Assembly: GCA_035591015.1 (NCBI GenBank)
Contig: JAXIUW010184736.1
Span: 1 to 64,000, forward strand
Direction: 5' to 3'
DNA: 64,000 bases
DNA from: Cephalothrix simula
Taxonomy: Eukaryota; Nemertea; Palaeonemertea; Archinemertea; Cephalotrichidae
Part shown: in pieces, positions 7,798 to 15,473 of the stretch
Layout: the number at the start of each line of letters is the position of its first letter
Numbering within the stretch: the first letter of the stretch is position 1
Translations under genes and position numbers: made by a program
The notes under the pieces: generated by a model
What the model was told of the DNA's origin: nothing
Seen by the model: only the letters and a program-made list of their open reading frames with translations
The model's database searches: none

Positions 7798-10041
7798 ATG
7801 CTCAACAATAGTCAGCTTCCTAGCCAATACTTTGAGCTTACCACTGCCGAAGAGCAAGCCCTTTATGCTGCGGGCTTACAGAATACCTCCGAACCCGTTC
7901 AGACCTTCAACAGTCAACACGGACCAGTGCTTGCCATATTTTCTATAGACTGGAACGAACCCGGATTGCTTGACTTAATCTTTGATATTCTACTCCGCTC
8001 GAGCCACATCGTGGGCGAGATTAACATCAGCCATGCCCGCATATTCACCACTGATGATAACCAAGTTATCAACCTAATTGAACTCGCCGATGCCAACCAA
8101 CAGCCCATATCTACAGCAACATGCACTAAGATTGCCCAATACTTAAAAGAGCAGTTGTACTCTAAAAGACACAGCCTTGATATCATAGAAGATGTTCATC
8201 TGAAAAACTTTCTTATTCCGCAGCTTGGCGACTTACCCAAAATTGACACCGAGCAACAATTTGGAATATTAACCTTTCAAACCAATCGCTTATCAATACG
8301 ATTTGTATCTGTATTATTATACATACTGGCGCACTCAAGCCTGTGCATGAATGTGCGCATCGCCCATTTCTATCAGCAAGATAATAACGGTATTTACAAG
8401 TTATGGCTGCTAGATAAACTGAATCGTCCTATTCGTTGGCATAATTTTGTGCTGCATGAATTATCTAATGCACTCAGTGAATTGCAAAAGCTGATTATGA
8501 ACTTTAATATTCGCTACCTTAGTCAGCGTTGGATGGAAACTTCAACCAGTACTTTTTATTTATCTAGGCCGCGCCCTCAAACCCTTTTGCAACAATTAGA
8601 TATTCTATGCGAGCTTAATGCAGTTCAAGGCCATACCAATAGCCTCAGCGGGTTGTTAGAGCGCAAGGTGCTGTCAGATAAAGATTTTTACAAGCTAGAA
8701 GGTGTTAAAGCCTTTATCAAAGACCATATCAAGCAGCTTGAGCGACTTAAAGATAACACCCCAAATGCCGCCGATACCCTACTTTGCCGTGATTATTTTC
8801 AGCAGGCTCAAGCCGTTGCGCCGATTATAGAAGATGCTCATCAGCAATTGATGCATCACCAACCGCAGGGCCTCTTTAATGACCAAGCCCGATTAGCCTT
8901 TATAGCCCACCCCCTAAGCATTGATGGTGGTGCTCTTAACAAGCATTGCCGACTATACTGGCCACATAATTTGCTTGATAGCCAAGGCTTAGAGGTTTTC
9001 AATATTTATCGGCTTATTGCCAAGACTGGCTACTTGCCTGATCTACAAACAGAAACTATGTTGCGGATTTATTCTGAGCGCATTACCGATGAGTATCGGC
9101 TTAATCATGCAGAGTCTATCGCCAAGTTATTCATGCAGATAATTGATGAAGCTAATCGGCAATCAACCACGGCATTTGTTTTGCGAGCAATGCGCTCTAG
9201 CGGATTGCTGGGGCGCATCTTACCCGGTTTCTCAAAAATTGAGGGGCTTATTCATGTGGTTGACTATCATAGCTACACCGTTGATGAACATTCATTCGTG
9301 CTGATTGAGGCTCTAAATGGACTACAAGTGTTTAGCTTGATGATGGGCAATGCTTCGGCTGAAGTCTTTGATACTGAATACAAAAAAATTAAAAATGCCG
9401 TAGAGTTAAAGCGGTTTGCTCATAAGTTTAGGCTAGAGTTCAACATGATGACCAAAATAGTGCAGCTTAATCGTAATGCGCAAATAACGCCCTTCTTGAA
9501 GCATATCGCCGATATTAGACTTGACAGCTCGGAAATGCTTGAAGACCTTAATATTCTACAGCGTGGCGAAACTATGTGCTTTACTGCTTTGAACGAGATT
9601 ATAAATATGCAGCGACTTCTTAAACCGTTCATAAATCTTTATCACCACACCAGTGCTGATGAGAAAAAAGTTTTAGCCCTAGCCGGACTGTTACATGACT
9701 TCAAAAAACCCTCGGCAGAGCATCCACAGCTGATGGCCGATGCCCTTAAACAATGGCTCAAAAATGCCGGTTGGCAACTCAATGACCAAGATGAAGAACT
9801 GCTGCGCTGGCTAATTTTGCATCATTTAGACATCAAAAAATTGATTGCCGAGGTTGGTGCGCACGGCGAGCAGGCACTAATTGACTTTATCGCCGAACAT
9901 CGCTCACAACGCTATCTGTGTCTTTTAATTCTCTTTACCTACGCTGATCGTCTGGCCATGTCAGAAGAAAATAGCCGCCACAAAAACAACTTAATTCTGC
10001 TCAGTGATCTACTTAGGCAAGCCGAAGCCCTGCACGACTAG
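7798..10041 (+). CDS. GlnD-like protein with permuted domains, no nucleotidyltransferase
   Basis: This 747-residue protein resembles the PII uridylyltransferase/uridylyl-removing enzyme GlnD, but its domain order differs. Residues of about 40-115 form an ACT domain (EPGLLDLIFDILL, then SHARIFTTDDNQV, like the ACT domains at the end of GlnD). Residues of about 155-245 look like a second, diverged ACT. About 340-505 match the GlnD central helical region (EVFNIYRLIAKTGYLPDLQ, LGRILPGFSKIEG, YTVDEHSFV). About 610-735 match its HD hydrolase domain, with H633-D634 in LLHDFKKP and a late YADR. The N-terminal nucleotidyltransferase domain of real GlnD, with its GSxxR-type motif, is absent. It could be a ligand-sensing phosphohydrolase or a non-catalytic regulator. 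The substrate is unknown. The ATG start has no clear ribosome-binding site. Confidence 0.75.
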   Translation: MLNNSQLPSQYFELTTAEEQALYAAGLQNTSEPVQTFNSQHGPVLAIFSIDWNEPGLLDLIFDILLRSSHIVGEINISHARIFTTDDNQVINLIELADANQQPISTATCTKIAQYLKEQLYSKRHSLDIIEDVHLKNFLIPQLGDLPKIDTEQQFGILTFQTNRLSIRFVSVLLYILAHSSLCMNVRIAHFYQQDNNGIYKLWLLDKLNRPIRWHNFVLHELSNALSELQKLIMNFNIRYLSQRWMETSTSTFYLSRPRPQTLLQQLDILCELNAVQGHTNSLSGLLERKVLSDKDFYKLEGVKAFIKDHIKQLERLKDNTPNAADTLLCRDYFQQAQAVAPIIEDAHQQLMHHQPQGLFNDQARLAFIAHPLSIDGGALNKHCRLYWPHNLLDSQGLEVFNIYRLIAKTGYLPDLQTETMLRIYSERITDEYRLNHAESIAKLFMQIIDEANRQSTTAFVLRAMRSSGLLGRILPGFSKIEGLIHVVDYHSYTVDEHSFVLIEALNGLQVFSLMMGNASAEVFDTEYKKIKNAVELKRFAHKFRLEFNMMTKIVQLNRNAQITPFLKHIADIRLDSSEMLEDLNILQRGETMCFTALNEIINMQRLLKPFINLYHHTSADEKKVLALAGLLHDFKKPSAEHPQLMADALKQWLKNAGWQLNDQDEELLRWLILHHLDIKKLIAEVGAHGEQALIDFIAEHRSQRYLCLLILFTYADRLAMSEENSRHKNNLILLSDLLRQAEALHD

Positions 10042-10140
10042 GCTGCATTGCCAGACTACAATGCCCAACTATAATGCTAGACCACAAGGCTTAATCACAA
10101 CGCTGAATCACAACGCTAAACTGGAGGCATTGCTTACAAA
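10042..10140. other. Short spacer with doubled 12-mer
   Basis: The spacer contains AATCACAACGCT twice (10093-10104 and 10106-10117) and looser CAATGCC/TATAATGC repeats. A GGAGG at about 10122 may serve the next gene, although its distance of about 13 bases from the ATG is long. Confidence 0.4.
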
Positions 10141-10458
10141 ATGCTCACCGAAAAACTGCTGCTCCAAATCGGCATAGTGCTTACTTTAATGTGCTTGGGT
10201 AGTTTTTTTAATCAGTTAATTGATCGGCTTAATCCTCAAAACCAGCTTGGTTTACTCAATCCGCAACGCTCTGTGTGTATCAACTGCCGTTATCCAATCA
10301 GAATTTTTGATAACCTACCGGTAGTATCATGGCTGTTGTTAGGCGGTCGCTGTCGGCATTGCCAAGCTGCAATCGGCCTCAGAACCCTGCTAGTAGAAGC
10401 ATTGTTCATGCTAATAGGCATTGGTTTAGCCCTAGCTCTGGGCGGCATTCTTGAATAA
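10141..10458 (+). CDS. Prepilin-peptidase N-terminal domain protein (truncated PilD-like)
   Basis: This 105-residue protein corresponds to the N-terminal cytoplasmic domain (DiS_P_DiS) of type IV prepilin peptidase. It has a first membrane helix with GSFFNQLIDRL, then paired zinc-type cysteines CINC and CRHC around NLPVVSWLLLGGRC, then a second helix. The A24 aspartyl-protease half of full-length PilD (about 260 residues) is missing, and the bases after the TAA stop encode nothing like it. It is either a genuine stand-alone domain or the remnant of a truncated gene. No pilus genes lie in the window. Confidence 0.7.
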   Translation: MLTEKLLLQIGIVLTLMCLGSFFNQLIDRLNPQNQLGLLNPQRSVCINCRYPIRIFDNLPVVSWLLLGGRCRHCQAAIGLRTLLVEALFMLIGIGLALALGGILE

Positions 10459-10643
10459 GCTCAGCTTTCATCTTTTGAAGTTAAATCACAAAAACTTATG
10501 CTTTATATCTGATAATTATATGCTTTATAATTAAAGACTGTATCTAAAAATAGTTATTAACAATAAATATTGATTAAGCCTTATAAATTATGTAGACTAC
10601 CATCATACTTATAAATCAGACATTTTCTTTGGAGAATAATATT

Positions 10644-11891
10644 ATGACTAAAGCATTGAAATTAGTTGTTATATCGCTATTGATGCTCATGCCACTTTCA
10701 GCTAAAGCCGGCGAAGTAGAAGTTTTACATTGGTGGACTTCGGGCGGTGAAGCTGCTGCAGCGGCTGAATTAAAAGCGATGATGGAAGGCAAAAGCCACA
10801 CATGGAAAGACTTTGCCGTGGCCGGTGGTGGCGGTGAAAATGCGATGACCGTACTTAAAACCAGAGTAGTCTCTGGTAATCCTCCTACGGCAGCGCAAAT
10901 AAAAGGTCCATCAATTCAAGAGTGGGCTGCTGAAGGCGTGGCCGCTAACTTAAATGCTGTGGCTGCAAGAGAACGCTGGGAAGACCTAATCCCCGCAGTA
11001 GTTACCGATGTAATGAAGTACAATGGCAATTACGTGGCCGTTCCGGTGAACGTGCACCGTGTCAACTGGCTGTGGGTTAATCCAGAACCATTCAAGAAGA
11101 CTAATGTAGAAATTCCAACTACTTGGGGTGAGCTAATCAGAAATGGCAAGGCACTGCAAAAGGCTGGTTATGTTGCCGTGGCTCATGGCGGTCAACCTTG
11201 GCAGGATGCCACTGTGTTTGAGAACATAGTTTTGGCCTTTGGTGGCGCAGAGTTCTATCGCAAAGCCTTAGTTGAGCTTGATGTAGATGCCCTTAAATCA
11301 ACCACCATGCGCCGTGCCTTTACGGAGTTTCGCCGCTATCAGCAACTAACCGACAAAGACAATCCAGGCCGTGACTGGAATGTGGCTACCTCAATGGTTA
11401 TCAATGGCAAGGCTGCCATGCAAATCATGGGTGACTGGGCTAAGGGCGAGTTTATCGCTGCGGGCAAAGTTCCGAACAAAGACTACGTCTGTATGCCCAT
11501 GCCGGGTACTGCCTACGACTTCGTATTCAACATTGACAGCTTTATGATGTTTGATGTTGACGGCAGCGACAAGAAAGCCGCTCAAGAAGATATGGCTGCA
11601 TTGATTACCGGCGTTGAGTTTCAAGAAGTCTTCAACCTCAATAAGGGCTCTATTCCTATTCGCTCTGATGTTGACCTCAGGAAGTTTGACGACTGCGCTA
11701 TTCAATCTATGGCCAGCTTTCAGCTAGCAGCCAGCTTGGGAACCTTGGTGCCCAGCATGGCACATGGCATGGCGATTAATTCATCAACTCAAGGTGCCAT
11801 CTATGACCTAGTAACCAAGTTCTTTAACTCTAATCAATCACCACAAAATGCGGTTGATGAGCTGGTTTCTGTTGTCTTAGCCAGTCAATAA
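10644..11891 (+). CDS. Sugar ABC transporter substrate-binding protein
   Basis: This 415-residue periplasmic solute-binding protein belongs to the family-1 extracellular sugar binders, closest by motif to the glucose/mannose (Gts/Glc) type: VLHWWTSGGEAAA near the N-terminus, QIKGPSIQEWA, and VNVHRVNWLWVNP. A Sec signal peptide is clear (KALKLVVISLLMLMPLSAKA, cleavage before GEVEV). A GGAG at 10631-10634, nine bases upstream, selects the ATG at 10644 over a TTG further upstream. It heads a four-gene import operon. The intercistronic hairpin after it suggests that it is made in excess over the permeases, as is usual for binding proteins. The sugar is inferred. Confidence 0.88.
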   Translation: MTKALKLVVISLLMLMPLSAKAGEVEVLHWWTSGGEAAAAAELKAMMEGKSHTWKDFAVAGGGGENAMTVLKTRVVSGNPPTAAQIKGPSIQEWAAEGVAANLNAVAARERWEDLIPAVVTDVMKYNGNYVAVPVNVHRVNWLWVNPEPFKKTNVEIPTTWGELIRNGKALQKAGYVAVAHGGQPWQDATVFENIVLAFGGAEFYRKALVELDVDALKSTTMRRAFTEFRRYQQLTDKDNPGRDWNVATSMVINGKAAMQIMGDWAKGEFIAAGKVPNKDYVCMPMPGTAYDFVFNIDSFMMFDVDGSDKKAAQEDMAALITGVEFQEVFNLNKGSIPIRSDVDLRKFDDCAIQSMASFQLAASLGTLVPSMAHGMAINSSTQGAIYDLVTKFFNSNQSPQNAVDELVSVVLASQ

Positions 11892-11916
11892 AGTTATTGA
11901 CGATAATCAATTAAAG

Positions 11917-11938
11917 CCCGGCTCTTAACGGAGCCGGG
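11917..11938 (+). terminator. Intercistronic hairpin after the binding-protein gene
   Basis: A perfect 8-bp stem, CCCGGCTC/GAGCCGGG, with a TTAACG loop sits between the binding-protein stop and the first permease gene. There is no T-run, so it more likely attenuates or stabilises the upstream mRNA segment than terminates it completely. Confidence 0.6.
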
Positions 11939-11947
11939 TCACTGCCT

Positions 11948-12826
11948 ATGAAGCGCTTTCGTCTTGAAGATATTATTCCCAAGTTAGTGATAGCACCGAC
12001 TTTTGTGTCGGCCGTAGTCTTTATTTATGGCTTCATTTTGTGGACTGGATGGATTTCACTAACCTCCTCACGATTACTACCCAATAATGAATTTGCTGGA
12101 CTAGCACAATATAAACTGCTCTTCGGCAATGACCGCTGGATGGTTGCGGTTAAAAACTTACTTATATTCAGTAGCTTATTTATTGGCCTGTGCTGCCTGC
12201 TGGGCTTACTATTAGCCATTTTACTTGACCAACGCATTCGTGCTGAGGGCTTCTTACGAACAATTTATTTATACCCCTTAGCTTTATCAAGCATTGTTAC
12301 TGGAGTGGTTTGGCGGTGGTTACTTAATCCGGGCATTGGCGTTGAAAAGATGGTCCGTGAACTGGGCTTTGAGACCTTTAGCTTTGACTGGATCATCAAT
12401 ACTGATTTTTCTATTTATACCATTGTTATTGCCGCTGTGTGGCAGTCTACCGGTTTTGCCATGGCCTTATTTTTAGCTGGATTGCGTGGCATTGACAGCA
12501 ACATTATCAAGGCGGCCGAGGTTGATGGTGCCAATCGTTTTCAAATTTATATCAGAATAATTGTACCCACGTTGCGACCGGTGTTCCTTAGTGTGTTCAT
12601 TATTTTATCGCACATTGCTATTAAGGTGTTTGACTTAGTTGCGGCTATGACCGCCGGTGGCCCCGGCTATTCATCTGACTTACCGGCTAACTTTATGTAC
12701 GCCTTCGCCTTTACACGAGGCCGGCTGGGCATTGGAGCCTCAAGCGCAGTGGTTATGCTGATGATGGTATTGACCATTCTTATTCCCTATTTATACTCTG
12801 AACTACGCACCAAAGAGCATCGCTAA
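11948..12826 (+). CDS. Sugar ABC transporter permease (MalF/GtsB type)
   Basis: This 292-residue integral membrane permease has six apparent transmembrane segments. The cytoplasmic EAA loop that contacts the ATPase is visible as AAEVDGANRFQIYIRIIVP, about 95 residues from the C-terminus. MTAGGPG in the following loop is typical of carbohydrate permeases. It lies between the binding protein and the second permease in the order expected for a carbohydrate uptake (CUT1-type) system. The ATG start is nine bases after the upstream hairpin. Confidence 0.9.
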   Translation: MKRFRLEDIIPKLVIAPTFVSAVVFIYGFILWTGWISLTSSRLLPNNEFAGLAQYKLLFGNDRWMVAVKNLLIFSSLFIGLCCLLGLLLAILLDQRIRAEGFLRTIYLYPLALSSIVTGVVWRWLLNPGIGVEKMVRELGFETFSFDWIINTDFSIYTIVIAAVWQSTGFAMALFLAGLRGIDSNIIKAAEVDGANRFQIYIRIIVPTLRPVFLSVFIILSHIAIKVFDLVAAMTAGGPGYSSDLPANFMYAFAFTRGRLGIGASSAVVMLMMVLTILIPYLYSELRTKEHR

Positions 12827-12880
12827 CTTACGCCTATAGCTTGTGCTTAATTGAAGCTAAGGCTGCTAAAGAATATTAAG

Positions 12881-12955
12881 CTGTAGATTATTGCGCTGTA
12901 GACTACTGAATATGATGACACTGTAGAAATGACCCTGTAGATTATCACACTGTAG
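12881..12955 (+). repeat. Five spaced copies of CTGTAG inside the transporter operon
   Basis: CTGTAG recurs at 12881, 12896, 12921, 12935 and 12950. Spacings are about 15, 25, 14 and 15 bases, in a 139-base spacer between the two permease genes. The copies have partly similar flanks (AGATTAT, AGAAAT). The pattern could be a decaying tandem repeat of about 14-15 bp or a cluster of binding sites. Confidence 0.6.
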
Positions 12956-12965
12956 AAATAATACT

Positions 12966-13814
12966 ATGAAGATTTTATCAAGATTTTTACTTTATGCGGT
13001 GCTGGTGCTAGTGGCGCTCTACTTCTTGGTGCCGCTGGTGGTAATGATCTTTAACTCTTTGAAGTCTTTAGATGAGCTGAGAGCCGGCAATCTATTGGCC
13101 TTTCCCGCAGATTTAACCGTTGAACCGTGGATAAGTGCGTGGACATCGGCTTGCACTGGGGTTAAATGCGATGGTATGCAGGGCTATTTTTGGAACTCGG
13201 TCAGAATGGTTCTTCCGGCGGTGTTCATCTCTACTTTTGTTGGGGCTTTTAACGGCTATGTGCTGACTAAGTGGCAATTCCGTGGCTCTAATTTGTTTTT
13301 TGGGATGCTTCTTTTAGGTTGCTTTATTCCCTTTCAGATTGTTATTTTGCCCATGGCCACGCTTTTGGGCAAGCTGGGATTGGCTAGCTCTATTCCGGGC
13401 TTAATTTTAGTCCATTCTGTCTACGGCACCACCTTTACAACCTTGTTCTTTCGCAATTTCTACATTGATGTTCCGCGCGATCTTACTAACTCAGCCAAGA
13501 TTGACGGTGCTGGCTTTTTTACCATCTTTTTTAGAATTCTTATGCCTATATCTATACCCATCTTTACGGTTTCGGTGATTTGGCAATTTACTCAAATTTG
13601 GAACGACTTTTTATTTGGGGTGGTATTTTCTTCGGGCGAATCGCAGCCTATTACAGTTGCCTTGAATAATCTGGTCAACACCTCTACCGGCGTTAAAGAA
13701 TACAATGTGCACATGGCCGCCGCTATTATTGCTGGCTTGCCTACTCTGTTGGTCTATTTGATTGCTGGGCGTTACTTTGTTCGCGGATTATCTGCTGGAG
13801 CGGTAAAGGGCTAA
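12966..13814 (+). CDS. Sugar ABC transporter permease (MalG/GtsC type)
   Basis: This 282-residue second permease has about six membrane segments and the EAA motif SAKIDGAGFFTIFFRILMP. The C-terminal portion (FVRGLSAGAVKG) is the common end of MalG-type proteins. It contains a short cysteine-bearing periplasmic insert (TSACTGVKCDG), a feature also seen in glucose-type permeases. It forms the heterodimeric channel with the upstream permease. Confidence 0.9.
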   Translation: MKILSRFLLYAVLVLVALYFLVPLVVMIFNSLKSLDELRAGNLLAFPADLTVEPWISAWTSACTGVKCDGMQGYFWNSVRMVLPAVFISTFVGAFNGYVLTKWQFRGSNLFFGMLLLGCFIPFQIVILPMATLLGKLGLASSIPGLILVHSVYGTTFTTLFFRNFYIDVPRDLTNSAKIDGAGFFTIFFRILMPISIPIFTVSVIWQFTQIWNDFLFGVVFSSGESQPITVALNNLVNTSTGVKEYNVHMAAAIIAGLPTLLVYLIAGRYFVRGLSAGAVKG

Positions 13815-13835
13815 AACCTCTAACTTGAGTCGCTA

Positions 13836-14927
13836 ATGGATACTTTAGTTGTTGAAAATCTCAATAAGTCATACGGAAAAAATCATATTCTTAAAAATAT
13901 CAACTTTTCTTTGGCCGAGGGTGGTTTCTTAATTTTGGTTGGACCCTCTGGCTGTGGAAAATCTACTCTGCTCAACAGTATTGCTGGCCTTGATGCTATT
14001 GATAATGGCCGCATAATCATTAACAACAAAGATGTTGCCTTTGCCCCTCCTAATGAACGTGATATTGCCATGGTCTTTCAATCTTATGCGCTATATCCCA
14101 ATATGACCGTGGCCGAGAACATTTCGTTTGGACTGAAAATCAGAAAAGTTCCTAAGGCAGACATTAAAGAAAAAATTAAATCTGTCGCTAAAATTTTGCA
14201 GCTTGAAGAACTGCTCAATCGCAAACCTGCTCAGCTATCTGGCGGACAACGCCAAAGAGTTGCTATGGGCAGAGCTATTGCTCGTGACCCCGTTATGTAT
14301 CTGTTTGATGAACCCCTTAGCAATCTTGATGCTAAACTTAGGGTTGAAATGCGCCTTGAAATCAAAAAGCTCCACCGCAATGTCGGCCGCAGTATTGTCT
14401 ATGTTACCCATGATCAAGTTGAGGCTATGACGCTTGGCGACAGAATTGCCGTTATGGATAGAGGCAATATCGTTCAGCTTGACAGCCCCTCTGTGGTCTA
14501 CAACCACCCCAACTCTACCTATGTGGCTAGCTTTATTGGCTCACCCGGTATGAACATTATGCCCACTATGGTCGATGCTCGCGATGGTAAACCGGCCTTA
14601 ATCTTCAAGATTGGCTCTAAGGTCTTTGAGCACATTATTGATACCAAGCACAAAAACCTTATCGGCAAAGAAATTCAGGTTGGAATTAGACCCCAGGATG
14701 TTTCTGACACTAAAAGCCATGACCACTGCCTTGCCATTACCTGCCCAGTTGATTTTCAAGAGACCACCGGCGCAGACCTCTTTACCTACACCAAAGTCAA
14801 TTCTACTGAGTTCATTGCTCGCTGCCGACCTGATAACTACCTAGAATTAGACTCTAATATTGATTTATTCATTGACGTTGACCGTCTGCATCTCTTTGAC
14901 AGCCAAACCTCATTACGGATTACTTAG
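13836..14927 (+). CDS. Sugar ABC transporter ATP-binding protein (MalK/UgpC type)
   Basis: This 363-residue ATPase has Walker A GPSGCGKST, the Q-loop FQSYALYPNMTV, the signature LSGGQRQRVAMGRA, Walker B VMYLFDEPLSNLD and the switch histidine in VTHDQVEA. These are followed by the C-terminal TOBE/regulatory domain of about 120 residues that marks MalK-like proteins. It powers the two upstream permeases. The ATG is 21 bases after the permease stop. No clear terminator follows. Confidence 0.93.
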   Translation: MDTLVVENLNKSYGKNHILKNINFSLAEGGFLILVGPSGCGKSTLLNSIAGLDAIDNGRIIINNKDVAFAPPNERDIAMVFQSYALYPNMTVAENISFGLKIRKVPKADIKEKIKSVAKILQLEELLNRKPAQLSGGQRQRVAMGRAIARDPVMYLFDEPLSNLDAKLRVEMRLEIKKLHRNVGRSIVYVTHDQVEAMTLGDRIAVMDRGNIVQLDSPSVVYNHPNSTYVASFIGSPGMNIMPTMVDARDGKPALIFKIGSKVFEHIIDTKHKNLIGKEIQVGIRPQDVSDTKSHDHCLAITCPVDFQETTGADLFTYTKVNSTEFIARCRPDNYLELDSNIDLFIDVDRLHLFDSQTSLRIT

Positions 14928-15000
14928 AGAGAAGATAGATAGATAACTCTTTTCGGGAAGAGAGCCACCTACCTTAGACAATAGTTTGGGGTTCGGACGC

Positions 15001-15205
15001 AAGCATCATGGCTAGAGACTAAATAGCTATGCTGAAAGAGTAAGCCTTGCCTAAGAGCTACCTCCTTATCATGCGAACAGAAGCAGGCTAAAGTCAACGG
15101 CTTTAGGCTTAGACTTTAAGCATCATGGCTAGAGGCTAAGTTATGCTGATAGAGTATGCCTTGCCCTAAAGTAACTTCCTTATCATACGAATAGAAGCAA
15201 GCTAA
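15001..15205. repeat. Diverged direct duplication of about 90 bp
   Basis: Segment 15001-15091 recurs at 15118-15205 with scattered substitutions and small indels. Both copies begin AAGCATCATGGCTAGAG, share TATGCTGA.AGAGTA.GCCTTGCC, and end GAA.AGAAGCA.GCTAA. It occupies the spacer 14928-15413 between the transporter operon and the giant lipoprotein gene. Otherwise I see no gene in that spacer. Confidence 0.75.
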
Positions 15206-15413
15206 CTTCGTAGCCTCTGGTAACTCTATATCTAACTCAAAAATCTACAGTAGATAGCCACGTACTCCATCTGTAGTATTGGCACGATTAGTTAACTCTC
15301 TATGTTTGGCTAGCTTTCTTTTATATCTCTATTTACTTGAACAGATAGAGCTTCAATACTGCTTAGAATCTAAATAACGCCAACTTAAAGCCAGATGCTT
15401 TTTGCCCAAGCAC

Positions 15414-15448
15414 AAAAAAGGCCGCTACGACCAGAATCGTAGCGGCCT
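15414..15448 (-). terminator. Rho-independent terminator of the downstream giant lipoprotein gene
   Basis: On the minus strand, a perfect 12-bp stem (arms AGGCCGCTACGA/TCGTAGCGGCCT) with a 6-base loop is followed by a T6 run. It begins 25 bases after the stop codon at 15474. Confidence 0.9.
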
Positions 15449-15473
15449 AAGTTAGAAGGTTAGTAAATTATAA

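Noticed and set aside
10629-10643. Upstream TTG start for the sugar-binding protein
   Set aside because: It would swallow the GGAG ribosome-binding site. The ATG at 10644 gives a textbook signal peptide.
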